The position numbers were made by a program, and so were the translations under genes. From assembly GCF_004027225.2 (NCBI RefSeq), contig NC_044277.2, positions 40,854,305 through 40,918,304 on the forward strand: a DNA stretch of 64,000 bases. The letters are read 5' to 3'. The notes under the pieces are model-generated. The model was not told where the DNA came from and did not search any database. It was given only the letters and a program-made list of their open reading frames with translations. This document shows positions 40,822 through 52,943 of the stretch, piece by piece (the first letter of the stretch is position 1; each line of letters opens with the position of its first letter). The DNA comes from Strigops habroptila. Taxonomy: Eukaryota > Chordata > Aves > Psittaciformes > Psittacidae.

Positions 40822-40837
40822 CCTCCTCCTCCTCCTC
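40822..40837. repeat. (CCT)n microsatellite
   Basis: About five CCT units, reading poly-glycine on the minus strand. Confidence 0.85.
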
Positions 40838-41329
40838 TGCTCACACATACAACTTGTTTACAAAAGTGCCTTGTAGTGACTGCTGGTGGTGTCACTCCGT
40901 CCCATGCCCCAGAGCTATCACCGGGCCTCATGGGAGATGTGACTACAGCATCGGACATGGGACTGTTTGTTCACTCACTTTCTGTGAAGAGAGTTTTGAA
41001 CTGTGTTTTGAATAGACAGCATTTTCTTTGTGTGGTTGGTAAATAACACAGAGCAAAGTTAGTCAGCAAGTTGCATAGCTTCTGCATTCTGATTCTTTGG
41101 AGCCCTTTTGTACCAAGCTTGACAGGATGTTTTTAACAGAATGTGATCTCACTGGGATACCAGAGGTAAGGAAAAAAGTTATTTGGGCTGTTGTAGAATA
41201 TTATGCACAGAGCAAGCAAAAGTACTGCTCTAAAATGTCTCTTGGAAAGAAGATGGTTTCACAGTGATCTAGTCAAAACCTTGTTCAGTGAAAATCTATG
41301 TCTTTCACTCCTTCGTAAGTTATAGGAAG

Positions 41330-41470
41330 TCTTCATAAGATTTTCTATTTCCCATTTACAGAAAAAGACACTGATTTGCAAATCTCGGAAAGATTATGTA
41401 CTTGCTCTAATGCGTTGAGCAAAGGCCCAGTTCTAGTGAAAGAACAACAAAATGCTTTCTTTCTGACACA
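41330..41470 (-). mobile_element. MIR-type SINE remnant
   Basis: On the plus strand, TCTATTTCCCATTTACAG, then AAAAGACACTGATTTGCAAA, GGAAAGATTATGTACTTGC and CAAAGGCCCAGTTCTAGTG align in order with the reverse complement of MIR (TATCCCCATTTTACAG, ATGAGGAAACTGAGGCACA, GAGAGGTTAAGTGACTTGC, then AAGG and the GGGATTAGAACC region). The element is therefore antisense to the plus strand. The pyrimidine-rich TTTCTATTTCCCATTTACAG is a good splice acceptor on the plus strand, and antisense MIR sequence is known to be exonised in mammals. Confidence 0.6.
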
Positions 41471-41605
41471 GAACAGAATAAGCAGATCAGATCCAGTTGT
41501 TCATCCAAGCCCTAGAAGCAGCAGTGCAAGAACTGGAGCTGTGGCAAACCCAGCAAGACCAGGTGACAGCGACCTTCTGGACACCTGCACTCCATCAGGA
41601 GGTAA
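41362..41605 (+). other. Possible exonised MIR segment
   Basis: From the AG at 41360-41361 the plus strand has an open frame running to a stop near 41688, past two possible donors (GGAGGTAAAG near 41600 and AAAGGTAAGAAG just after). The translated part beyond the MIR is rich in S, R, P and A. The acceptor and donors look plausible, but half of the segment is a SINE, so the frame could be chance. No family is recognised. Confidence 0.2.
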
Positions 41606-41649
41606 AGGTAAGAAGGAAAAGGAAACAAACCGGTATCAGGGTGTTTTCT

Positions 41650-41890
41650 CGGTAAGGTCATGTGCAGGTTTTCGTCGCAGATGTTAAAGCTGAGGCTGCT
41701 GCTTGTGTTTTTGCTTGGAGGTAGAGCAAGGGGGCTGCGGTACTCGGGGGTGCGGGGCTGGGCGGGAGCCCCCTCTCCCTCTGCTGGCCAGCGCTGGGGA
41801 AGCTCCTGCGCGGCCGGGGGGAAGGTATTGCTTGCTAGCGGCTCCCCAGAGTTTCTTCAGTGTCTTGCTCGTGGTTTTAAGCACTGACAG
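41650..41890. promoter_or_regulatory. Small CpG-rich island with G-quadruplex motif
   Basis: About 12 CpG dinucleotides fall in roughly 220 bases, while the rest of the window is CpG-poor. The core at 41725-41830 is strongly GC-rich. A canonical quadruplex pattern lies at 41746-41766 on the plus strand (G5, 3-nt loop, G4, 2-nt loop, G3, 1-nt loop, G3). An ATG at 41681 opens a frame beginning MLKLRLLLVFLLGG, which resembles a secretory signal peptide, and continues through the island to 41887 with a possible donor (AAGGTATTG). Such islands mark promoters or alternative first exons in vertebrates. A TATA box is not evident. Confidence 0.4.
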
Positions 41891-44800
41891 CCTTAGGATG
41901 TAGTGCTGCAAGGTTCAGCGGTGATAAAAGGGGGAGAAATCCGAGTCTTCAAGATGTAGGGGAAGATGCATAAAATAATTTAAAAAAGGGATGTTGTTCA
42001 CATATTTATTGTACAATATAAAAATACTGTAGATTCGTGATGAATATCAGACTGATTTGTTTATATTCAGGCTTTAAAGAGGTTTTTATGAAACATGAAA
42101 GAAAAAAGCATTACATAAAATAGCTTCATGAATAATAAGCATCTTGCTGTTCTGAAATTAACAATATCTGATCTTCTTTACTATGTATATCAATAGAACA
42201 ACAAAGCTTCATTGTTTTTGTGGTCAACAGTCATTATTTTTTTCCAGCCAGTACAGGTGACTTACAAAAAAACCCTAATGATTTATTTGGAGTCATAGAT
42301 AAAGCAGTCAGAGGAAATGAGGTTCTCACGATATGTTAAACTGTTATTCATACCTAAAGACTTGCATAACAAAGAAATCTAAAAATAGGCTTTCAAAATT
42401 GGAAAGTTTAGAGTGTTGCTGGTAATGAGAGTGTTCTTTGGTAAATGATAATGGAAAAGTTTGCTCATTTACTTATGACTAACTGGAGTTGCTTTTTACT
42501 GTGGGGCACATAAAGAACTAGAGATTTGTTTTTTCTGGTGACCAATTAGGAAGTGGATGCTTTGAACTTCATTTAGCAGTATAAAAGATGCTGTGAGCAA
42601 CTCACTGCTCCCATCACCAGTAAGACAGGGTGATGACTTTGGTTTGACAAAGAATATACAGTAATACTTTTATAATGTCAAACTTGCAACTGTACTTTGA
42701 TTCACTGGCCTGTGGCAGATAAGCTGCAACCTCTGCCTTAATTAAAGCAGGTGTTTTGTCTGAAGAAGCTTTTAGAGACAAGTGTGGTCTCTGAAGCAGA
42801 AGTCTGTCAAAAGGTGGTGACTGAAGATGAATTCGTATTCAAAACTCTGGTATTTGTGTTGCAGTGATACTTCTGGTACTCGTCACAGGTCAGATGCTGA
42901 GTATTGTGCAAAACCAGATTTTATACACCAAATAGCTAATGATGCAAACATGAGAAAGCAGTTGAATAAATCAAGTGTGATAAATTATTCAGTCATAAAA
43001 ATACACCCAAAATGTTAAGATGGAGTTTTCTGATTTTTTATCTTTCTACAGTTGTATATGTACTGTTAGGGCTTTTTAAACTGATGATTTTTCAGTGTTT
43101 CACCCACTACAGGTAAACTGCCATCAATAGCTAGAAGCTTGATCACTTTTTGACCTTCAGTCAGGCAGATGTTAGCAGGGTAGGATACAGTTTACTTTAT
43201 CCCTGAATTTGAACAAGAGAGTGCAGAAGTTCAATAAAAGAAGGCTGTTTAATATTTATAAAAGTTGCGACGGAGAAACCAGTAGAGGTCAGCACAGAGT
43301 GCTGAAATGGAAGCGGAGTGCCAAGGCTTTGTGTCTTTATGCTCTGTACTTTTGATCTTTTACTTTTCCTTTAAAATGTGGTAAAGGCATACAGTGGCTT
43401 CTTAGAGTCAATATTCCTGTCCTTTTCAAAAAATAGATTAAAAATACTGGGATAATATGATAATGGCAGACCACTTAAACAGAGCAATTTACGCAACATC
43501 ATGCATTTTGTAGCATGTTATAGCTTGCAGAGAGATACTGGAAACCTTATTTTGTGGAATCGTTATTAAAACCAATGTGTAACACATATTACATATATTG
43601 CAGTGACAAGTGCATCTAGCTAATGGTTATATAGCAAAAAATTAGGAGAAAAAGGAAAATTTTTAGGTAATAAATTTTCAGATACTTGAAGTTAAAGTAA
43701 CAAAAGAATTTTTCTCATTTCAGGTAACAAATCTGGATAATTATCATTAAGTGTTGTTTTATAAGTCTTCTTTGTGTATATACACATATAGACAGAGAGA
43801 AAGAGGAGGAGAGGCAGACAGACTCTGTATATAAAGTTGAATAATCTTTTGTTTCACTTTTTAAAGCCATAGTTTGCTCATGGTTACTTTTTGTAATTTA
43901 AAGCAAGGAAAAGAATCACCATGTATAGTCTGTGCATGAAAAGATCCTTCAACATACGTCAGCTGCAAAAGCTCATTTCTCAAAAGCTTCTGTTCAAGCT
44001 GCTTTCTGTAGATCTAGAAAGAACGACCTGCCTGCCCCCAGTCTGTTTCCTTGTACTTTAACTAAGAACTTTGAAAACTACCTTGCTATTAAATTGTAGT
44101 TGTTGAATGTTAAAGAATTACAAAAATTACCACTGTATAAAGGTGGCATGTTCTATTTTGATTCCAATACCAACTTAACATCTGCTGTCTATGAGTTTAA
44201 GGAGAAATTTCCCCATACCTTAGAAATAGTGAATATTTGCTTAAAATCCTCTTCACTTGTTCTGCTTACCTTTCATTAGCTTCTTTAAATTGATTATGGA
44301 GGTACTGGAAAGCACCCAGCATCTCTGAAAACCAAACTTTCTTTTTATTTGCTTTAACATTCACTTAAAAGTGACAAGAACTAGACAGAGACTCTTCAGT
44401 CCTTTCTAATGGCACTTGTCTTGAATGCCATTAGTCAGATAGCATAAGTAAGTGTGACCACAGTTTAGAGGGCTTTAAGGGAGGATTACTGCAGGGGAGG
44501 GATTCCCTGATAACTGTAAAAGCTATCAGCAGTATAAACAGATGGGAGCGAGATGGAGATACCACAAACTGCTGTTGTGTATCTGACCCATGACATTTTT
44601 TTTCCACACTTCTGCCACTGTAGCATCACACACCAGTCTTCCAATCTAGTATAGCTGAATTTTCTTTTGGAAGATCTCTTTTTACATGTTTAGTGTAAAA
44701 TCCTTATTTTGGTAAAGTCAGTGGAAGTCTTGATGTTTGAATCACTGGGGACACCAGGAACTCTACAGGCTTTTTTCAACATTTTTGTTTTTCCCTGAGG

Positions 44801-47800
44801 CAAAGGAAATTTTCAAATAACTTCATTTATTTCATAACAAACACAAGGTCCAACCTAACAGAGCAGCATACGAGTGATGGCATGTTAAATGACAAGTTCC
44901 AATTCGAGCCCAGATTTCTTTTCAAAGGTTTGAATTCAAAGATTCTTATCAAAGATTCTTGGATTCAATTCCGTGATTCAATTCAGTTCAGAACTGATCC
45001 AGTTTGTTCTTCACTTAAAGGGAAAAGGAGAAACAACTTCTAGCACTGATTTCTCTCATGGCTTTGACTGTGCTTTGAGATAATAGACTTGAATTCAAAA
45101 GTCAAATCCACCTTCTTTCCCCAGGTAAACTTCTGATGCCCATGCCCTTTTGGCACACAATGTTTTCCAATTGACTTTTTCTCACCTCATTTTCTGTTGG
45201 TAAAAAGGGTGTGAGAAGTTATATTTTGCTGAGCCATAGTGGAAGTGTTCATTTACAGTAACTGATAATTTTTATTAATTTTGTTGTTGGGAAGGAGGAG
45301 TCCTCAAATGCTTTTCTCAAAAAGTATTACAAAGGTTGAAGTTAAGGTGGTTCTAATACTCAGTGCTCTGGTTTTAGTCAGTCAGTGTTGAATTCCACAA
45401 GTCCAAGTATTTCCATTGCTTTAATTAAGTTTGTTTACATGTTAAATTTGATGAACATCTGATCTGCTTTTTTTCTGTAACATATGGGATATAAACCCCC
45501 AAAATTCAGAGACCAAAATAATGTTGCTGGAAATGTGTAGTTCAGTCGAGTATAATGTTATGCTAGAAGGTTGTTATTCTTATCTGTGTCCAGACCAAAG
45601 ACAGAAGATTATAGCAGAGCTGTTCAAGATTAAGGAGCAGGTCTATCTTAACACTGAAGTCCTCAGTCTCTTGGTAGATTGATGTTTGATATTTGCTTGA
45701 TTGTGGTATTACATGCATATATTCTTACAGGTACACTAACATTATATTCTCATTTTGTCCTTCTTTTCTGATGTTTTTATTTTCTTTTTTTGATGGCTTT
45801 TAAAAACTGTTCCTGCAAAGTATCTATGCATAGTTAAATTATCCTACCATTATATAGCTAGGTTTTATGTTTGTTTAAGTCAGGGATAAATTTCTTCATT
45901 CTTAGTGTATGTGCATACAGGGGTGACTTCCATCATTTTGGCATTACCTGATATAGAGGTATCTGTCATTTAACTATAAAGCTATGTGTTCTGTTCAATC
46001 ATATTTCAAAAAACTGCAGGCTTGTGTCCAGGTGGGCATAGTACTAATTCAGTCAGTGGTGATCTATAATCGAGATAGCGGCACCAGTGAAAATCTCTTT
46101 ATATAAACCTGGAATCTATGGCATTTGCACCAGCAATTGAATAAATTATGGTTCCTTACCTTTATTTACATTATCAATTTGCAGACTGCAAAATAACCTA
46201 AAATAATTTAGATCAAATAAATTAGAATGATAAATATGGTCAAATAAATTGTAATTTCAAACATTCCAGAGGGAGAAAAAATAATTTTCACCCATTTCAG
46301 AAATAAAAGTACAGCCTAAGGAATCAGTATAATTCTGGGAAATGTACTCTATATAATCAGAAAACATCAATATAACAGTTTAATTTTTGGTGGTTCTACC
46401 ATTTTAAAAAAGCATATCTATGGAGGCAACTTTGATTCCAAGGTGCTTAAGGGATCAGAAATGGTGTTTTTTCCCTGACTACATTAGTTTGAATGGTATA
46501 GCTGGGTTTGCCTTTTTTCAATTTATCCTGGAGTTCTACCGAGAATTTTTTACCTGTCCTTTTCACTGTTTAGCTCAAGTCAATACTAGGCTTTTCTTTT
46601 TCATGTCCTCACTTTCTTATATGTCAAGAATAAACTTTAGACTCAATTCTCTTCTTGCTATTCTTTATGTCCCACTGAAATCAATCGGATGCTGAACTCA
46701 AGTCTTGAGTGTCTTATATCTCCCAGTAATATGAAAAATCTGTTTGTTTGGGGTGGCTTGAGGCTGGAGACCTGTAGTCTTTATATTGTCAGCATTAAAC
46801 CTAAGGTATAGGTGGATTTAAGGCTTTCTAGAAACTCTAAAAATAACTTCTTTTTCGTAGAAAATTTCTCAATAATTTCTTCTATACCTATATGTTTCTA
46901 AGAGGTCAATATTCGTACTATCTCCCTAACTTTATATTAAATAAATGTGAATTCGGTTTTGTAGTACATATTCATGATTATGTTTACAAGCAAAGTAATT
47001 TCTGAAGACCTTTAGGATTTTAACAAGTCTCTTCTAAAAGCGAATCTTATGCTTGGCTCTTCTCTACAAAACAAACCTTTTATGAGCAAATTGTAATACA
47101 TCAAAAGATTTTTTGTAGTATGGATTTGTGCTCAATATACTGCAAAGAGGCAATTAAGCATAGGTTTCGCAGAATAGAAAATGTTTAGTACATAGTCTTA
47201 TTTTTCCTTTTATCCTTTAAGGGCAAATCTCAATTTCAGTTGTATGCAATAGGTTTTCCCAACACTGTAAATATATTTGATTATTCTTCTGGGGTTTTAT
47301 GTCGGTCCGGAAAAAGAAACGTGCCTTTCTGAAAACTTTTTACCTATGTTCATATATATTGTATTTTTAGCAATACACGCATGTTTTATATCTGTATATA
47401 TATATGCATAAGAATATATGCAGAACATTATGAAATTTCTGCAGGAAAATACTACTTGGGAACTCATTAATATCTTGTACGATCGCAACAAATTCATATT
47501 GACATTAATTTTGTTCCAGAAATGAAGATGTTAAACTTAAGAAAATGTTTAATTGAAATGAGATGGAATATGGATAAAAGTCTTTAAAAAATACTAACTG
47601 CTGCTTTAAACAGCATGAAGCAGAAACACATGTCATTTCCCATGAACTTGATTCACAGAAATATTTTATCTATTTTTCACAGTAATAATTTTATTAGTAG
47701 TGCTCCTATACAAGTGTTAATCATGTGATTGCATGTGTCAAAAATATTCCATTTTGCTAGCAGATTTATACTACTTCAGGGAGAATGTATGAGTAAAGAT

Positions 47801-47982
47801 TTTCTGGTAGCTTAATGTTGGTAGTAAAGATGACCGCAGAGAACGTGGATGCTTATACTTGCTACGCTTACACCAAGTTCTCTTACAAAAAAATTAATCT
47901 GGTAGCATAGATTTTAATTCTTAACTAACCTATTGCATTGTATGATGACATGACTGAATTGACTGGATTCGTGGTTAAATAG
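41891..47982. other. Unique non-coding DNA
   Basis: I see no supported gene or mobile element. Local features are a purine-rich run at about 43.79-43.83 kb, a cluster of short direct repeats (CAAAGATTCTT twice, ATTCAATTC) at about 44.93-45.0 kb, and AT-rich stretches from 46.1 to 47.7 kb. Confidence 0.55.
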
Positions 47983-48494
47983 AGCAGGGGATGTCATCTG
48001 CTTTGACTTTAGTGAGGTTTTCAGCACAATCTCCTACAACTTCCTCATATTTGAGTAGGGTTGTTATGGAGTTGATGGATGGACTAGTAGAAGAGTAGAA
48101 AATTGGATGAATCATTGGACTCAAGGATGGTGGCTAATGTTTCATGCTCACCTTGATGTCTGTCCAGAAACCCGTCCTGTTTAGTAACTTCATAAGTATC
48201 TTGGTTGACAGTAAGTTAAATATAGTATACTGAAAGCTAACAAAGCACTTGACTATATCAATGGCAGAATAGCCAGTAAATTAAAGGAATTTGTTACTTC
48301 CCTTTACTTGATAGTAATTAGGCCACATCTAAAACATTAAATTCAGTTCTGGGTACCTCTGTATAAGACAGATGTTGATCAACTGGAGCACATTCGGTGA
48401 AGAGCTACCAAGATGGTTGAAGCAGGAGCAAATGCCCTGTGATGAGACCCCAAGGAAGCATGGCTTGTTTAATCTGGAGAAGAGATGCCTGAAG
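47983..48494 (+). mobile_element. Old CR1 LINE ORF2 fragment, internally deleted
   Basis: GGATGTCATCTGCTTTGACT and TTAGTGAGGTTTTCAGCAC encode the decayed RT block VxxxDFSKAFD. AAACCCGTCCTGTTTAGTA and ACTTCATAAGTATCTTGG correspond to GPVLFNIFINDLD. After missing sequence, which would have held the FADD block, TAGGCCACATCTAAAACATT with TTCAGTTCTGGGTACCTC and TAATCTGGAGAAGAGATGCC match the later ORF2 segment (RPHLEYCVQFW and SLEKRR). Stops and frameshifts are frequent. This is the only CR1 here on the plus strand and, by divergence, the oldest. Confidence 0.85.
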
Positions 48495-49889
48495 TAAAAA
48501 AATCATGCTTAGGCAGAGCAATCCTGAGAAAATAATAGTGTTGCAGCTTCTGAAATAACATTTTCCTGTAAGTGAATAGTGCCTCCTGCCTCTTAAAGAA
48601 GCTCACCCATTCCCGCGCATGAGGTGAGTTTGGGTTGTTCAGGAGCTCTAATGAATCTCCAAATGTTGCAAGAGATTCCCTTGCAGTTAGTCAGTAGACG
48701 TAGTTCTGCAAGGGCAAAGTACTGTTTTCACAACGAGTAATAATGGAAAACATACAAAATTGACATTCCATATGTAATTTGATGATTTATCCAGGTCTCT
48801 GAACCTCCTGTGCTTGCTGGGAGGATTCTTCCTGAAGAGCAATCTTTGTCATCACTCCTGGGATGTTGCAAATTTACTGAGTAGAGGTGTTTGTCCAGGA
48901 TGGTGAATACTATTAGTAGGCAACCAGTGGCCCATGAATTCTGAACCATGCCTTGGTTTGATTTGATGGTGCTCATACTCTGGTTTCAGACTTTTCCCCT
49001 GAAATTTGATGTGAATATTTTTGCTTAGGAAGAAAGAAATGTCTCAAGGTAGTCATAAGAAATCTGATGCATTTTTGTTTGGAAGTGAAAATAATAGAAC
49101 AAAGGGAGTGATTGGAAGATATTTGTAAGCCTGTCTTTCCTTATGCCAATTCAACATGACTTACAGTGAGGACATACGGCTAAAAGGAAAGGGTTTGTGA
49201 GCTATCTTAGGTCATTGGTAGAAAATACTCTACTTGGGAATGTGGAATACATTATAATTAATCTTTTACTGTGTGGATTTATACTCCAGAAGATATTAGG
49301 AAGTGTCTGGGAAGATACCAATGTGATCAGCCCTGGAATGGGCACCAACAAAGTGGTACCACAATGTTCAATCTGTCCCAACCAGATATTCTGCCATTAG
49401 GCCAGGGAAAACACCTCTCCTCATTTGCTTCCTTCTGATTGCAGAACCAAATCTGACATATGCATTGTATGTTTACAAGTTTGGATTGTTTTCCTGACTC
49501 AGGCTGAGCTGATCAAATGCAGAACTACCCAGCAGGCAGCACTGATCACAGGACTTGTGTAACCATTCATTCTATTTCTTCTCTTTTTCCTTTTCTACTT
49601 TTTAATGTTTCATTTCACCTCTCTGGTTAACTCTTTCCTGCTTCATACTCCTCCTAAAAAAAACAGCCTGTCCCACTTTCTTTCCCCCTCAAGGGTCCCA
49701 GCTTTGCTATGTCTCTTTGACAATTCAGTATTTCTCACAACATTGCTGATGTACTTGTGGCCTTGCATAAAATTTCTGCTATAGTTGCCTGGCCACTGTT
49801 GGCCTTGCATGACTGGACTCACCAGAAGGTCCTTAGTGGTGCCCTTTGCTATCTGCCTGTGAAATCCAGCCATTCTTCACTGCGCTATC
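48495..49889. other. Unique non-coding DNA
   Basis: No gene is supported. A minus-strand frame of 76 codons at 49643-49873, directly 3' of the next CR1, has a hydrophilic composition but no recognised motif. Confidence 0.5.
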
Positions 49890-50354
49890 TATAGAATCAC
49901 AGGATCATAGAACCATAGAATAGATAGGGTTGGAAAAGACCTTAAGATCACCTAGTTCCAAACCCCCTGCCATGGACAGAGACACCTCACACTAAACCAT
50001 GTCGCCCAAGGCTCTGTCCAACCTGGCCTTGAACACCGCCAGGGATGGAGCACTCACAACTTCCCTGGGCAACCCATTCCAGTGCCTCACCACCCTCACT
50101 GTAAAGAACTTCTTCCTTATATCTAATCTAAACTTCCCCTGTTTAAATTTGAAGCCATTACCCCTTTTCCTACCACTACAGTCCCTAAGGAAGAGTCCCT
50201 CCCCAGCATCCTTATAGGCTCCCTTCAGATACCGGAAGGCTGCTATGATGTCTCCACGCAGCCTTCTCTTTTCCAGGCTGAAGAGCCCCAACTTTTTCAG
50301 CCTGTCTTCATACGGGAGGTGCTCCAGCCCTCTTATCATCCTCGTGGCCCTCAA
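49890..50354 (-). mobile_element. CR1 LINE 3' fragment, best preserved copy
   Basis: The plus strand begins TATAGAATCACAGGATCATA and runs through GGGTTGGAAAAGACCTTAAG and the CCCCTGCCATGG block, so the element lies on the minus strand with its terminal repeat present. Its ORF2 C-terminus is open for about 118 codons within the element, with the landmarks [38 protein letters not shown] and [18 protein letters not shown], ending LDRALGDMV and a TAG stop at plus 49992-49994. The absence of frameshifts marks it as the youngest CR1 of the window. The rest of ORF2 and ORF1 are missing (5' truncation). Its last residues are identical to those of the copy at 39.3 kb, suggesting the same subfamily. 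Confidence 0.96.
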
Positions 50355-52582
50355 GATTATAAAGATCAACAGCTTCTTGGTTTTTTATCTCGCAGCAGTT
50401 TCTCATTTTCTGTTCATGTTTGCATGGGTAGTCTTAGTGTGTCCTGTTCAGTTAGTTTTGACTCCAGACAGGGCCCAGGCAGCAGACTCACTGCTTTCCT
50501 GAGCCCTAACACCAATAGCATCACCTTTAGTTGATGCTATCAGTGTACAGTAGCAGAAATGAATTTAATAGTAATTGGTGTAACTATGTAACATCCTCAC
50601 TTTCAGAAAAATAGTAACACATTTATATGACTTGTCTGTTTTAAGCATTGAATTTAAAAAGTAACAGTGCAGTAGGACAGCCATATTTCAGGACTCTACA
50701 TATGTTATTTCCATGACTATGTGATCACCAGCCAGCGTTGCATCTAGGGTAAGATGCAACCTGGAAATGAATAGAAGTGAGTGCATGTTCTCCTTGATGT
50801 GTTTTCATTCCTGACCCTCACTGATTGAGATCACAAGGCAGCCAGTTACTAAAAATCTGTCAAGAAGAAACAGAAAATGCAGCACATCCTATTCACCTGT
50901 TTATATAACCTTTTGACTAACACTATCAGAAAGGCATCAGGTTTATTCAGTGATTTCTGGAGGTCAGATTTCATGAGCAACATGAATGAGGCACAGTGGA
51001 CAATGCTGACTAACGATGAAAAGATAATGCTTGTTCTTGTAGTGCAAATAAAAAAAGTTCTAGAGATTTTTGTATGGGTAAAACCACTTCTGTTTCTGAA
51101 ACAACATTAGAGGTGCCAAGAATTTTAATGGAATTATACAGTTGAAATAAGATTATATTCTTGGATAGCTTTTGTTTCATTGTTAAACCAGGGATCTAAC
51201 ACTATCCAATACTCCAACAAAAATATATTGCATGTGGTTAGTTTGAAACCTCTTTTATAAGTGCTGCTAAAGAGTTGGCACCCCTCATTTAATCAGCTGG
51301 CAACCTGAGAAGTGCATGTACAAGTTCTACAACTACATCAAAGAATGGCTGAAAAAGGACAAACTTGAAATTCTGATTTCCACAGGTTTGAGATACAGTT
51401 GATTTAATAACTAAAGATGGGATCTTGGAGTGCCAGTGTTTTATCTAGGGACTCATTTCACGTGGATGGACTGTTCTTAGAGTCCTTTTTTGCTGGTCTG
51501 CTCCCATTTAGCCCTGGATATTTGGTTATTCACATGTGGTGATTGTGAAAGAAAAAAACTATGGCAGATTAAACCCTTCTATAAGGTGTTTTCTGTGGTA
51601 TGTAGCCATTGTTATGTATATAATCAACAGAAATATAGTGAACATATTAAAGGTACTTCAGTGTGAGAAATCAGTGTCATGTACAAGTGTTATGACTAAA
51701 GATCAGAAATGCTTTGCTTATTTTTGTAACTTAACAGGATGCAACTTTCCTTTCTGTTTACCCGGACTGCAAGAGAGAAGCGGTTTTTTATTAAAACTTT
51801 TCATTAAGCTTTTTAGTATGGGGACATTCCTCAAACAAAGGTATACCTGGAGCCTAACAGATTCCATCTCCAAAGGAAAAACACATCCTATTCTTAACAC
51901 ACTAGAATGAAAGAGTCAATATTACTTTAAATTATCTACACTTTTGCTGTACTATCAAGTAGTTTTATTTAGCTGAATAAAAAATGGTCCTGAATCCTCA
52001 AAGTATTTCTGTGAAATAAAATGTATGTTACGCATGTACAGTGACAGAGGGAAAGGAAGAAGCAGAGATTGCCAAGGACATTCTGAGAACATTTATTGAT
52101 TGGAAACAAATCACTGGATTTTTTTTGCTTTGTTTTGCTAGGGTTTTTTTTTTTTCTTCTCCATATTACATGAAATGGTCTCTGTCTGGGTGTAATTTTT
52201 ACTTTTTAGTGCCATCTGCACCTGTGGCCTTTGGACTTAATGTTTATGACAGATGGACTGGACTGTGTTTGCACCATTTAGTGTATAATCCTTCTGTATG
52301 TATCTATGCCATGCTCGGCAGTGGCACTGGCCCAATGGGCATATTTATTAGTGCAGACTTCCTGTCTGCTTCCATTGTTCTGTTGCAGTGTCCTTTGAGC
52401 CTAATGGACCTTGCTTTGTGCTGGACCCTCCTACAAAATATTGTTCTTGATTCATGCCAGATTATCTGTTGCAGACTCTCATGTTTTCTTTTTTTGTTTT
52501 TTTCTTTCTCTAACACATTTGCCAACTAGAGCGCTTTAAATGGATCAATTCCATATTGTAAATTCTCTTCCTTTCCTCTCAG

Positions 52583-52623
52583 CCGGCAAGCCTCATTTTG
52601 GAACAAGCTTGCTAGCTTTGTTT
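52583..52623 (+). other. Microexon-like segment
   Basis: A 41-nt segment lies between a strong acceptor (TTCCTTTCCTCTCAG) and a consensus donor (GTAAGT). Two of its three frames are open. Its length is not a multiple of three, so inclusion would shift frame unless it is an untranslated or phase-changing exon. Nothing shows that it is used. Confidence 0.2.
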
Positions 52624-52929
52624 GTAAGTATTGAGATGCTTGATAAAAAGGAGAACTATTTCCTCTGAAAAACGACTCGTCTCAGGCTACCTGATCTCCA
52701 ATTCTGCTGGAAACAGAAGATTTTCCCAGCGAAGCGATGGCCCCTGTAAAACAAGGTGCAATAAATATCGTCCCAAATGGAGGAGCCTGCTGGTCCAAGG
52801 CTGGCAGCCTGGAGCTGTGTGGCACATCTATTCCTGCTGACTTCATCATCAGCACTGTGTGGAGGGTATGGGAAAAACGGCAGGCTACTCTTGCACAAGG
52901 ATTGTCACCTTCTGAATCAGTAGAACAGC

Positions 52930-52943
52930 AAAAAAAAAAAAAA
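52930..52943. repeat. A14 homopolymer
   Basis: Uninterrupted run of 14 A. Confidence 0.8.

Larger units (their letters stand above)
39591..41329. other. Unique non-coding DNA
   Basis: No gene is supported. It contains an A15 tract (39887-39901), a (CCT)n tract (40822-40837) and a GC-richer block at about 40800-40970 that leads toward the CpG island farther on. Confidence 0.5.

Noticed and set aside
52041..52529. Longest open frame (162 codons, plus strand)
   Set aside because: It starts with GTG, includes residues encoded by T runs, has no motif, and a frame this long is expected about once by chance in 64 kb of this composition.
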